The notes under the pieces: model-generated | The model's database searches: none | Told to the model about the DNA's origin: nothing | What the model saw: only the letters and a program-made list of their open reading frames with translations | NCBI GenBank assembly: GCA_017480145.1 | Contig: JAFVBF010000040.1 | Span: 1-51,450, forward strand | Direction: 5' to 3' | Length of the DNA stretch: 51,450 bases | DNA from: Bacteroidales bacterium | GTDB taxonomy: Bacteria; Bacteroidota; Bacteroidia; Bacteroidales; P3 | Translations under genes and position numbers: made by a program | In this document: piece by piece, positions 25,282 to 35,786 of the stretch | Layout: each line of letters begins with the position of its first letter | How positions within the stretch are numbered: the stretch's first letter is position 1

Positions 25282-26205
25282 TTATTTTGTTGTGAATCCC
25301 TTGAGTTTGTTTGCGTTGATAGGGCTTACTTCACGTATGATTTCATACACCTGTTTCTGTTCCTCGGCGGGAGCTGGGGTAAAAATAGATATTATTTCCG
25401 ATATTTTTACATCCAAAAACTGTATGACTGATAATATGTTAGTTCTTGCTTTATGAACCTCTCGTAGAAATCCTAATGCCTGAATGATATTGAGTCTTGC
25501 TTGTGGCTGATCCTTCGTCATCATATCCAGCCCTAAACGTTGGTAATAATAGTAGGTGGAGTGTAGTGCTGCATAAGCAGAGTTGGTATGATTTTCTGTA
25601 AACCAATATCTTGATTTCTGTCCATCAGAATTCTTCCAGCCCTTGAAACCAGAGTTCTCTGCTGTTTGACTGATGTTTCGAGCCATCTCGTAAAAAGGTT
25701 CGCCTCCATTAGGTGCATAGGAGTCAAAATAGACCCCAAGCATGATATACAGGTAGTAGGCTATGGTTGATGACAGGTTGCTGTAAAATGTATTAGCTTC
25801 GAAATCTATGGGCTGACTTTCGTTATAGGAAAACTGGAAGTCGTTTTCCATATAATTAAATAAACCAGTAGAATAATTTGAGTTGTAGACAGGTGCTCGC
25901 AATTGAATTTGAAGTTGTCCCTTGAAGTCAGTAGCCGATGACTGCTCTGTAAGTACCAGACTCAATGAACAGTCAAGTTTCTCATGTTGCTCAAAATCCA
26001 GATTTGTCCATCTGCGGCCATTGACAAAGTCTTCCAAGGCTTGTTTCATGCTCTCAAACACCTTTGTGTCGCCAGAACTATACTGTTGTGTTGTGGTTTG
26101 CAACTTCTGGTAGTTGACTTGAATGGCGCAGCGAAACTCTTGGGCTTGCAGCGATGAAATTATTGTACAAAAAAAAATGATTATTAGAATTCCAATCCGA
26201 TGCAT
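25282..26205 (-). CDS. porD: DUF4835 protein (type IX secretion-associated PorD family)
   Basis: A 307-residue exported protein with signal peptide (ILIIIFFCTIISSLQAQ). The sequence matches the DUF4835/PorD family: the opening FRCAIQVNYQKLQ with KVFESMKQALEDFVNGRRWT, the middle LSSTIAYYLYIMLGVYFDSY, and GGEPFYEMARNI. PorD has been linked to type IX secretion in Porphyromonas gingivalis. In many relatives it lies between coaBC and recN; here neither neighbour is present. The function in this organism is inferred from the family only. Confidence 0.82.
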   Translation of the reverse strand: MHRIGILIIIFFCTIISSLQAQEFRCAIQVNYQKLQTTTQQYSSGDTKVFESMKQALEDFVNGRRWTNLDFEQHEKLDCSLSLVLTEQSSATDFKGQLQIQLRAPVYNSNYSTGLFNYMENDFQFSYNESQPIDFEANTFYSNLSSTIAYYLYIMLGVYFDSYAPNGGEPFYEMARNISQTAENSGFKGWKNSDGQKSRYWFTENHTNSAYAALHSTYYYYQRLGLDMMTKDQPQARLNIIQALGFLREVHKARTNILSVIQFLDVKISEIISIFTPAPAEEQKQVYEIIREVSPINANKLKGFTTK

Positions 26206-26213
26206 AGTAGATG

Positions 26214-26221
26214 CAAAGATA
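26214..26221 (-). promoter_or_regulatory. -7 box of the PorD-family gene promoter
   Basis: The minus strand reads TATCTTTG, matching TAnnTTTG, but only 8 bases before the start codon. Transcripts would be nearly leaderless, which lowers confidence. Confidence 0.4.
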
Positions 26222-28661
<2,440 letters not shown>

Positions 28662-28702
28662 GACCTAATTTTGCAATAATCCATTTTGAATTACATAACT
28701 AA

Positions 28703-29455
28703 ATGACGAATATGAAAAATCTCCTATTAATAAGTAATAGCACTATGCGGGGCGAATCTTACCTCGGTTGGTGTAAGGAAATGATTGCGGATTTTTGTCA
28801 TCGGCATAATGTCAAGCATGTTCTCTTTATCCCCTATGCAGGTGTAAGCCTGTCGCCAGATGGACTGGAGGCTTCATACAGCGTGTATGAGGACAAGGTT
28901 GCCAAAGTATATTCTGAGTTTGGCATCACTTTGAAGAGTGTCCATCATGAGGCAGACCCTGTCAAGGCCGTTTATGAGGCCGACTGTGTGGCTGTTGGAG
29001 GAGGCAACACTTTCCATTTGGTGCGTGAGATGCAGCGTCAGGGCTTGATGCAGGCTATTAGTCGCCGTGTTGAATCTGGTATGCCCTACATGGGTTGGAG
29101 TGCGGGTAGCAATGTGGCCGGCCCCACCCTCTGTACCACAAATGATATGCCCATTGTTGAACCGCTTTCATTCAACTGTATGGGGCTCGTCCCATTCCAA
29201 ATTAATCCGCACTATACTGACTTTTTTGATCCTAAACATGGTGGCGAAACCCGAGACGACCGTCTGAAAGAGTACATTATGGTGAATCCTACCGTCGTAG
29301 TGGCTGCAATTCGAGAGGCTACGGCTCTCCTACTCGAAGACGGCAATCTTCGCCTTATCGGTAAAGACAATCGGATGAAAGTCTTTTATGAGAAGATGGA
29401 AAACACCAAGGAATACAGCCTTGCCGATGATATCAACTTCTTGATGCAGGAATGA
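28703..29455 (+). CDS. pepE: Dipeptidase E (alpha-aspartyl dipeptidase, peptidase S51)
   Basis: A cytoplasmic serine peptidase that cleaves N-terminal aspartyl dipeptides. It has 250 residues, slightly longer than the E. coli enzyme. The nucleophile Ser133 lies in GWSAGSNVAG, preceded by the oxyanion-region VGGGNTFHLV. The conserved INPHYTDFF and the C-terminal REATALLLEDG are present. The in-frame ATG at 28712 is an alternative start (MKNLLLISNST). It follows gyrB after 41 bases in the same direction. Confidence 0.92.
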   Translation: MTNMKNLLLISNSTMRGESYLGWCKEMIADFCHRHNVKHVLFIPYAGVSLSPDGLEASYSVYEDKVAKVYSEFGITLKSVHHEADPVKAVYEADCVAVGGGNTFHLVREMQRQGLMQAISRRVESGMPYMGWSAGSNVAGPTLCTTNDMPIVEPLSFNCMGLVPFQINPHYTDFFDPKHGGETRDDRLKEYIMVNPTVVVAAIREATALLLEDGNLRLIGKDNRMKVFYEKMENTKEYSLADDINFLMQE

Positions 29456-29597
29456 CGCATCCTTGTGAGGAGGGATTCTGTTTCAAGACATATCAATATG
29501 GCACAGACCGTAGATACATCCACTTTTTTGCAACGTAAAGGGTGTTTAATGGGGTAAGTGTAATTTTTGAAGATGTTAATCATAGAGCAATCTGGCT

Positions 29598-30443
29598 ATG
29601 ACAAAATATATTGGAGCACATGTTAGTGCCAGTGGCGGTATCAGCAATGCCATATTGGCCGCAGAATCTATCGGAGCTGATGCCTTTGCGATGTTTACGC
29701 GCAATCAGCGTTCGTGGGTCAGCAAGCCATTGTCTTTAGATGAGATTAACGGATTCAAGACCCTTTTAATTGAGCGGGGATTCAGTCCCAAGTATGTCCT
29801 GCCACACGATAGTTATCTTATCAATTTGGGGTGTCCAGATGAGGAAAATTTACAAAAATCACGTGCGGCATTCCTTGACGAGATGATGCGTTGCCAGCAG
29901 TTAGGTCTTCCTATGCTTAATTTTCACCCTGGCTCTCATCTTAATAAAATAAGTGAAGAGGAGTGTCTTGACCAAATAGCACATGAGATAAACCTTGCGT
30001 TGGGCAAGACGGAAGGTGTTACGGCCGTAATAGAAAACACTGCTGGACAAGGCACCAATCTTGGCTGTACGTTCTCTCAGATTGCCCGTATTATCAGTGG
30101 TGTGGATGATAAGAGTCGTGTAGGCGTATGTATTGACACTTGTCATACTCTTGCTGCGGGATATGACTTAAGTACTGAGATTGGGTATAACTTTACTTTC
30201 GATGAGTTTGAACGTGAGATTGGTTTCAAATATTTGAGGGCAATACATCTTAATGATAGTAAAAAAGGTGTAAATTCACATGTGGATCGACATGAAACTC
30301 TTGGGAATGGTATGCTTGGTAAATCCTTTTTTTCGTGGTTTATGAATGACTCCCGCTTTGATGATATGCCAATTATCCTTGAAACGCCGGACCCTATGCG
30401 GTGGCCCAAGGAAATACAGTGGCTTAGGAGTCTCTCTCGTTAG
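29598..30443 (+). CDS. nfo: Deoxyribonuclease IV (AP endonuclease)
   Basis: Zinc-dependent AP endonuclease of base excision repair, 281 residues, normal length. The N-terminal YIGAHVSASGGI, the zinc-site motifs FHPGSHL, VIENTAGQGTNLG, DTCHTLAAGYD and HLNDSK, and the C-terminal ILETPDP are all intact. It begins 142 bases after pepE. It is followed by a pair of strong hairpins that probably end the transcript. Confidence 0.96.
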   Translation: MTKYIGAHVSASGGISNAILAAESIGADAFAMFTRNQRSWVSKPLSLDEINGFKTLLIERGFSPKYVLPHDSYLINLGCPDEENLQKSRAAFLDEMMRCQQLGLPMLNFHPGSHLNKISEEECLDQIAHEINLALGKTEGVTAVIENTAGQGTNLGCTFSQIARIISGVDDKSRVGVCIDTCHTLAAGYDLSTEIGYNFTFDEFEREIGFKYLRAIHLNDSKKGVNSHVDRHETLGNGMLGKSFFSWFMNDSRFDDMPIILETPDPMRWPKEIQWLRSLSR

Positions 30444-30469
30444 GATTTCAAATCCCAACATAACAACAA

Positions 30470-30532
30470 GGGCAGGCGATATGCTGCCCACACATAATAA
30501 GGCGAGGTTCAAAATCCTCGCCTTATTATGTG
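30470..30532 (+). terminator. Tandem hairpins after nfo
   Basis: First hairpin GGGCAG (30470-30475) with CTGCCC (30484-30489). One base later there is a perfect 17-bp inverted repeat, left arm 30491-30507 and right arm 30516-30532, with an 8-base loop and a TAATAAGGCGAGG core. The long stem is followed by no strong T-run, but the A/T-rich base of the stem itself supplies one on either strand. Probably a transcription stop or mRNA 3' end. Confidence 0.6.
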
Positions 30533-30801
30533 TAGGAGATTGTGAAGATTAAAAATTGAGTAACATCATATTGTTCAAGCAGTAACCACAAGAGGTCCTT
30601 ACTCCTCTAATGTCTTGGATTTCCTTTTATGAGTGTGCCCCCTCTGGCTATGCGGTAAGGTGTTAAACCAATCGATTTTGTACATCAATAGAATACCATT
30701 TGTCTCTGGTTTTCACGGTATGACAACTCGACGTGTTCAGTTCAACTGTTTTTGATTGATATGGATTTTGGTATACTTTTTTAGAGTAAGAAGAATCCTG
30801 C
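30533..30801. other. Intergenic region between convergent nfo and mntP
   Basis: About 270 bases without a supported gene. No tRNA, repeat or promoter match was recognised. A short open stretch of about 50 codons exists on the minus strand but has no start, no recognisable domain and is followed by several stops. Confidence 0.4.
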
Positions 30802-31368
30802 TTACAACAACAGATGTTCAATAAGCGTGTGAATCCCTAATCCAATCAGCACACTTCCGGCGAATATTCCCGACCATTTCTCTGGAATAAAAATATGCTT
30901 TCTCCCCATGCAGACCCCTAAAAATGACACAATAAATGTTGTTACTGCGATTATGGCTACGGTAAAAAGATTCTCTACCATCGTCTGCTCCAACCCAATA
31001 CCTATACCTATGACAAAAGCATCAATACTTGTGGCTATAGCTAATACAACAATAAGGCCAATACTTGCCCTATTAAATCTATTTTGCTTGTTATCCATGT
31101 TTGTCTTTAAGGATTCCCAGACCATTCTTCCTCCGACAAATGCAAGCAAAATGAATGCAATCCAATGATCTACGGCTTCAATATATTGCTGGCAGGCACT
31201 CCCAATACAGATGCCCAGTAATGGAAATCCACCTTGGAAGAGAGAGAATATCAGGGCCAATAGCATCCCCCTCTGTATCGTCATTTGTGTTTTGAAAGAG
31301 ATGGCAATGGATACTGATAAAGAATCAACGCATAGGGCTAACGATAGTAGTAGAGACTTAACAAACAT
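30802..31368 (-). CDS. mntP: Manganese efflux pump MntP
   Basis: An inner-membrane exporter that protects against excess manganese. The 188 residues form six hydrophobic segments in two repeats. The first repeat carries LALCVDSLSVSIAIS and the second LAIATSIDAFVIGIGIG, the paired Asp-containing motifs of the family. The ATG overlaps the stop of the YhcH-family gene by one base (TAATG). No yybP-ykoY-type manganese riboswitch was recognised; the gene appears to depend on the upstream transcript. Confidence 0.93.
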   Translation of the reverse strand: MFVKSLLLSLALCVDSLSVSIAISFKTQMTIQRGMLLALIFSLFQGGFPLLGICIGSACQQYIEAVDHWIAFILLAFVGGRMVWESLKTNMDNKQNRFNRASIGLIVVLAIATSIDAFVIGIGIGLEQTMVENLFTVAIIAVTTFIVSFLGVCMGRKHIFIPEKWSGIFAGSVLIGLGIHTLIEHLLL

Positions 31369-31829
31369 TACTTTGCCTCCACAAAAACTTTAGCGATGGC
31401 TTTTTTTACGGGTGTGGGTTCGGTTTCACATAATTGTGGCATATGGGCGTCATTGCTGTTCAAAATCAAGAAGTATCCGTGACCAATTTTTATGTCTGTG
31501 TAGGGTTTGTGGTCATCTTCGCAGAATGCTACATCACGTTCTTCATTATACGGGGTCGTAATGCTCAATGTGGATAATTGGCGTACGGCGATATGTTCTT
31601 CTCCTGTAATGGCATATTGAATGTCAATATATTTTTTGTGTGTCTCATATCCAACAGGATTTACTTTCAATGATTGATAATCCTGAACGTTTACAAAAAT
31701 TTCATCAGACAACACGTGTCTGCCTGTAGATAGCGATTGATCCGTGGTGGACAAAAAAAGTAAAGCCTTGTATATGGCATTGTTCAGTGTCTTGTAACGT
31801 TCAATGTTGCTGATGTGGTCGTAAATCAT
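31368..31829 (-). CDS. YhcH/YjgK/YiaL family protein
   Basis: A 153-residue cupin-like protein of the DUF386 family. The conserved segments VNVQDYQSLKVNP, ETHKKYIDIQYAITGEE and the late GHGYFLILNSNDAHMPQL are present; the histidines and glutamate in these could bind metal. Family members include E. coli NanQ, which speeds anomer exchange of sialic acid, and EbgC. The substrate here cannot be told; no sugar-catabolism gene adjoins it. It is coupled to mntP by a one-base overlap and follows the ATP-grasp gene after 47 bases. Confidence 0.88.
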   Translation of the reverse strand: MIYDHISNIERYKTLNNAIYKALLFLSTTDQSLSTGRHVLSDEIFVNVQDYQSLKVNPVGYETHKKYIDIQYAITGEEHIAVRQLSTLSITTPYNEERDVAFCEDDHKPYTDIKIGHGYFLILNSNDAHMPQLCETEPTPVKKAIAKVFVEAK

Positions 31830-31876
31830 AATTGAAATGGATTTTAATAGAATTGTAAAACTGCTTTAAATGATAA

Positions 31877-32854
31877 TCATATTTTTTTATACGGGCTTGG
31901 GGACATGGGACTCCATGTGGATTTATATAATTCAGGCTTGTATAGCAATAGTTCATGGGCAATAAATCCCATGGTATATCTGAAGTTTATTTCCACACAT
32001 GGTCTTAACTTGAAAATTCCTTGATTGCGATATATAAAGGCATCAACACCAATTGGGCCTTGGTAGTTCGTGTCTTTTAATATCGAGTTGAGCCAATTCT
32101 GAATTGTATGTTGGGCATTGGTGATTTCCTCAAATGGAATCCATTGAGATAAATATTCGGATATTTCAATGTCGTAAAGCAACTTATTTCCTCGATAAAC
32201 CCCGTTTTGAGTTTTAAAAAGAGAGTAACCTACAAATGTACATCCTTTTTGTTGTGTGTAATAGAATAAGAATGCAAAATCCTGTACAACGTCGAACTTT
32301 GGCTCTATAAGCACAGACTTCTGTGTGGAAAGTATTTTGCTAATCCAACTTTTGTCATGGCTGGAAAGTTGCATATCTACCCAGCGAATCCCCCTGCCAG
32401 AGCCTGACCATGGAGCCTTGAGGACTACATTATGGTGGATCCTCATGTAATTGTCAATGTCATCAAGGCATAAGGCTGAATAGGTGTCTTTTTGCAAGGG
32501 TAAGGCGGTACTTCTGTGCGATAGGGCTCGGATTGAGCTTAAAATACCATCTTCTGGTAGAATTTCCGGAGGAATACCTGATTTTATCAAAAACGTTTTT
32601 AATGTGGTATTCCATCCCCAGGAATATATATCTGCCTCACAATGAGTATCGACACATTGTCTGTAATATATTTGCCCTGCATGTGCGGCATCTGTGAAGA
32701 AATCCACTGGATGAAACCTTTTCAAATTACACATCCATTCTGCCCCCTGTTCAGCAAACAGCAATGCAGAACTTGGAGGTACAAAATGTGGATTGCCATT
32801 GGCAAGACACAAATCGTGTTCTGGATTAAAAATGACTATAGATACCCGATCCAT
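31877..32854 (-). CDS. ATP-grasp-like protein, unknown substrate
   Basis: A 325-residue protein if started at 32854 (MDRVSIVIFNPEHDLCLANG). A longer in-frame extension would overlap serA and its terminator and is rejected. The middle (VLKAPWSGSGRGIRWV) looks like the ATP-grasp glycine-rich loop. The C-terminus has GPIGVDAFIY and a metal/ATP-site-like EINFRYTMGF. The N-terminal FNPEHD motif recurs in a Bacteroidota family of unknown role. ATP-grasp enzymes join carboxylates to amines or thiols. The gene heads a likely unit with the YhcH-family gene and mntP. Confidence 0.65.
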   Translation of the reverse strand: MDRVSIVIFNPEHDLCLANGNPHFVPPSSALLFAEQGAEWMCNLKRFHPVDFFTDAAHAGQIYYRQCVDTHCEADIYSWGWNTTLKTFLIKSGIPPEILPEDGILSSIRALSHRSTALPLQKDTYSALCLDDIDNYMRIHHNVVLKAPWSGSGRGIRWVDMQLSSHDKSWISKILSTQKSVLIEPKFDVVQDFAFLFYYTQQKGCTFVGYSLFKTQNGVYRGNKLLYDIEISEYLSQWIPFEEITNAQHTIQNWLNSILKDTNYQGPIGVDAFIYRNQGIFKLRPCVEINFRYTMGFIAHELLLYKPELYKSTWSPMSPSPYKKI

Positions 32855-32866
32855 GCGATATAAGAA

Positions 32867-32894
32867 AAGGGGAGTTTTTTTGATGACTCCCCTT
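32867..32894 (-). terminator. Terminator after serA
   Basis: AAGGGGAGT (32867-32875) pairs with ACTCCCCTT (32886-32894), a 9-bp stem with a 10-base loop; on the minus strand it runs into TTCTTAT. It sits between the serA stop and the next start codon. Confidence 0.65.
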
Positions 32895-32921
32895 CTATAG
32901 AAATCCAAATAAAACCTTATT

Positions 32922-33839
32922 TTATTTATTAACTTGGAATTTCTTGTTGCCAGTGGCAAAGAAATCGCTGATTTGGTTTGCGGCAGCAATACCAGCATTG
33001 ATATTTGCTTCTTCCGTTTGGGCTCCCATTTTCTTAGGCGTAGCAAAGTAGCGGCCTTCAAATGCCTTGAACTCTGCATCAGCATCGGGCATAATGTCGG
33101 AAATATATTTCAAATCAGTGCGCTCGGTCATGAGTTTCAGCAGTCCTTCCTCATCAATAACCTCTTTGCGTGCAGTATTGACCAGAATGCCGCCTTTGCG
33201 CATCTTGCCCACTAAATCATAGTTGATGCTCTTCTTAGTCTCAGCTGTAGCAGGAATATGCAGCGAAACGATGTCGCACATCTCAAATAGAGCCTCCTGA
33301 TTGGCAACAGCATGAACACCAGCCGCCTCAATAGCATCTGCAGGGCAGTATGCATCAAAAGCATAAACGTCCATTCCAAAGCCTTTTGCAATACGTGCCA
33401 CATTGCGTCCCACATTGCCAAAAGCCAGGATTCCAAGTTTCTTGCCCATCAGTTCGGATCCTGATTTTCCATTGTAGAAGTTGCGTACGCAGTATACCAA
33501 CATACCCATGACCAACTCGGCAACAGCATTGCTATTCTGGCCAGGCGTGTTCATGGCTACGATGCCACGGGCTGTGCATGCTTCAAGGTCAAGGTTGTCA
33601 TAACCAGCACCGGCGCGAACCACAATTTTTAGATTTTTAGCGTGGTCAATAACTTCTTTGGTGACTTTATCTGAGCGAACGATAAGAGCATCGGCATCAG
33701 CCACAGCAGCATAAAAATCGTTCACATCAGTATATTTTTCGAGAAGAGCCAATTGGTGGCCATTTTTCTCTACGACTTCGCGAATGCCATCAACGGCAAC
33801 TTTTGCAAAAGGCTTTTCGGTTGCGACTAAAACTTTCAT
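32922..33839 (-). CDS. serA: D-3-phosphoglycerate dehydrogenase, Lys-type active site
   Basis: The first enzyme of phosphoserine synthesis, NAD-dependent, 305 residues and without the regulatory ACT domain of longer SerA forms. The NAD-binding fold shows LGILAFGNVGRNVARIA. The catalytic Arg is R224 in NTARKEVID. Where most 2-hydroxyacid dehydrogenases have the catalytic His (TPHxG), this one has lysine: ATPKKMGAQTEEAN (K269 aligned). The same Lys form is known in Bacteroidota and Entamoeba, so the enzyme is probably active. It lies downstream of serC with a hairpin between them. Confidence 0.92.
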   Translation of the reverse strand: MKVLVATEKPFAKVAVDGIREVVEKNGHQLALLEKYTDVNDFYAAVADADALIVRSDKVTKEVIDHAKNLKIVVRAGAGYDNLDLEACTARGIVAMNTPGQNSNAVAELVMGMLVYCVRNFYNGKSGSELMGKKLGILAFGNVGRNVARIAKGFGMDVYAFDAYCPADAIEAAGVHAVANQEALFEMCDIVSLHIPATAETKKSINYDLVGKMRKGGILVNTARKEVIDEEGLLKLMTERTDLKYISDIMPDADAEFKAFEGRYFATPKKMGAQTEEANINAGIAAANQISDFFATGNKKFQVNK

Positions 33840-33870
33840 AATGTATTTTAATTAGGTGGTAATAGAAAAG

Positions 33871-33897
33871 GAGTTGTGAGTCAAAGATTCACAACTC
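33871..33897 (-). terminator. Hairpin between serC and serA
   Basis: GAGTTGTGA (33871-33879) and TCACAACTC (33889-33897) form a 9-bp stem with a 9-base loop, with T-rich sequence on both sides. On the minus strand it lies between the serC stop and serA start, so it may partly end transcription or set the serC:serA ratio. Confidence 0.6.
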
Positions 33898-33910
33898 TTT
33901 TTTATAAATG

Positions 33911-35026
33911 CTATTTGTTCTCCTTTTCAAAGTCCTGCATGCATTGCACGAGAGCTTCAACAGCCTCGATTGGGCAGGCATTATACAGGCTGGCGCGGAA
34001 ACCACCAACGGAGCGATGTCCCTTGATGCCGACCATGCCACGCTCTTTGGCGAAAGCCATGAATTTGTCCTGCAAGCCTTCGCGCCCCTCTGCCATAACC
34101 CAGCAGTGGTTCATGATGGAACGGTCTTCTTTTGCTTCAACGGTGCCACGGAACATGCTGTTGCGGTCGATTTCAGCGTAGAGAAGTTCGGACTTCTTAA
34201 CGTTGATTTTATTCATTTCAGCCACGCCTCCGATAGTATTTTTCACCCATTTCAATGTCTCATGCATCAGGAAAATGGCAGATACAGGAGGAGTGTTGAA
34301 CATAGAGATATTTTTGGCTTCTTCAGCTGCATGAGTGCGATAGTCCACCATCGTGGGCAGTGGGTTCATGTACTGACGGTCGGTAATCTTGCCAAGAATG
34401 TCTTTGCGAACGATAACAAAGGTGACGCCAGCGGGACCAACATTCTTTTGGGCACCGCCATAGATAAGCCCATATTTTTTCACATCAACGGGACGACTCA
34501 TAATGTCGGAACTCATATCTGCAACCAACATTGTCGGAACGTTTTCTAAGTCGTATTTTATTTCGGTACCGTAGATAGTGTTGTTGGTGGTGATGTGGAA
34601 GTAATCTGCGTCGGCGGGTACCTTGCTCAGAAAGTCCTTGGGGATATAGCTATAGGTCTTGTCTTCACTGGATGCAACAATAACGGTTTCACCAAACAGT
34701 TTGGCTTCTTTAGCGGCTTTTTTTGCCCATACACCAGTCTGTAGATATGCAGCCTTTTTGTTGAGTAGGTTGGCAGGAACGGCCATGAATTGTGTGCTTG
34801 CACCACCGCCCAGGAAAAGGATTTCATATTCGGCAGGAATGTTCAGCAGGTCACGCCAAAGTTGACGGGTCTCCTCCATGGTACGCTCCCAGCCAGGAGT
34901 ACGATGCGAAATCTCGAAAAGACCAATGCCAGTGTTGTCAAAATCACGAATCGCATTAATCGTCGATTCAATAGCCTCTTTGGGCAATACGCAGGGGCCT
35001 GCGTTAAAGTTATAAGCCGTCTTCAT
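33911..35026 (-). CDS. serC: Phosphoserine aminotransferase
   Basis: It converts 3-phosphohydroxypyruvate to phosphoserine with glutamate; PLP enzyme, 371 residues. The opening [14 protein letters not shown] and [13 protein letters not shown] are the substrate-phosphate region. [12 protein letters not shown] binds PLP phosphate, and the Schiff-base lysine is in [11 protein letters not shown]. The C-terminal [16 protein letters not shown] is intact. It is transcribed ahead of serA. A good promoter lies at 35094-35123, about 70 bases upstream. Confidence 0.97.
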   Translation of the reverse strand: MKTAYNFNAGPCVLPKEAIESTINAIRDFDNTGIGLFEISHRTPGWERTMEETRQLWRDLLNIPAEYEILFLGGGASTQFMAVPANLLNKKAAYLQTGVWAKKAAKEAKLFGETVIVASSEDKTYSYIPKDFLSKVPADADYFHITTNNTIYGTEIKYDLENVPTMLVADMSSDIMSRPVDVKKYGLIYGGAQKNVGPAGVTFVIVRKDILGKITDRQYMNPLPTMVDYRTHAAEEAKNISMFNTPPVSAIFLMHETLKWVKNTIGGVAEMNKINVKKSELLYAEIDRNSMFRGTVEAKEDRSIMNHCWVMAEGREGLQDKFMAFAKERGMVGIKGHRSVGGFRASLYNACPIEAVEALVQCMQDFEKENK

Positions 35027-35093
35027 CTTGAATTGGTTTAAAGTGTTTTTATTTAATGGTTTAAAGGTGTATCTTATGTTTTTCGATACGAGA

Positions 35094-35123
35094 CAAATTT
35101 ACTCCTTTTATTTTATAATCAAA
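35094..35123 (-). promoter_or_regulatory. Promoter of serC-serA
   Basis: On the minus strand TTTG (35120-35123), 18 bases, then TAAATTTG (35094-35101) match the Bacteroidota -33/-7 pattern. Confidence 0.6.
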
Positions 35124-35786
35124 TCGAGCAAATAATAATTTTTTCACATAATAATGTTGAACGAAGGGGATGTCTGTTTGTCGATGAAAACATAAACACT
35201 ATGCCAGTGCATAAATATTTAAAACATGACATGGCTCTTGTTGGTTCTTTTGTAAAAGAAAAGATATTTTTTATAATTTCAAACATTTTTACCTAATCAG
35301 AATGATACGTTTCGGATGATAAATTTCTACGAAATGTATACTTAATATTGAAAATCACCCATATAAAAACATTTACTCCTTTTTTGTTTTTGATTATCAT
35401 ATTATTGTGTGTTATTTGTTGTAAATCAGTTGTTTATAAGGTTGCTTTTATGCAAGTTCTCTCATTTCAATTACTTGTATTAAAATGTTAAAAAAGCAAT
35501 TTTAGGAACATAATTTTGTTGAAAATTTTTCTCGGTTTTGAAAATTTTCTAAATTTAAAGTACTTTTTGTGTTCTATATTGGGTTTAAGGTTTTGTCTTA
35601 TATGTTTTTAAAAAAGTAAATTTATCCATGTGAGGAAAAAGTTAAAAATATCTTTATGAAATTTTAGTGAGAAGTGCAAAAATATTTTTCATCAGATGAA
35701 CGGTAAATAAAGAACAACTTTGCACTGCAAATAAGGGATGAGAGTCCCGAACAACAACGAATGACAAAATACACGAATTGAGAGAC
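35124..35786. other. AT-rich region upstream of dnaA, candidate replication origin
   Basis: A ~660-base gene-free stretch, strongly AT-rich, between leftward serC and rightward dnaA. It holds two copies of TTGAAAATTTT followed by T/C (35519-35532 and 35538-35550), spaced about two helical turns. A 12-base repeat TTTACTCCTTTT (35372-35383) also occurs at 35098-35109. TTTTTCACA (35140-35148) fits the loose DnaA box TTWTNCACA, and TTATCCATG (35622-35630) is a 7/9 match to TTATCCACA. No tight cluster of perfect DnaA boxes is seen, so the origin call is tentative. A degenerate -7 box (CAACTTTG, 35717-35724) may drive dnaA. Confidence 0.35.

Noticed and set aside
20334-26205. Claim of gliding motility or a full type IX secretion system
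   Set aside because: Only a GldH-like lipoprotein and a PorD-family protein are present; no porK/L/M/N/V or sprA genes are in the window.
30533-30801. Possible gene remnant on the minus strand between mntP and nfo
   Set aside because: About 50 open codons without a start followed by repeated stops, and no recognisable family; could be chance in AT-rich DNA.
32855-33085. 77-residue N-terminal extension of the ATP-grasp-like frame
   Set aside because: It crosses the serA terminator and the 3' end of serA on the same strand, with basic, low-complexity content and no family similarity.
33908-34549. 213-codon open frame on the plus strand inside serC
   Set aside because: Shadow of serC on the opposite strand; composition mirrors serC codons and no domain is seen.
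35778-35786. TTG start for dnaA three codons upstream
   Set aside because: An ATG at 35787 gives the usual DnaA N-terminus; no reason to prefer TTG.
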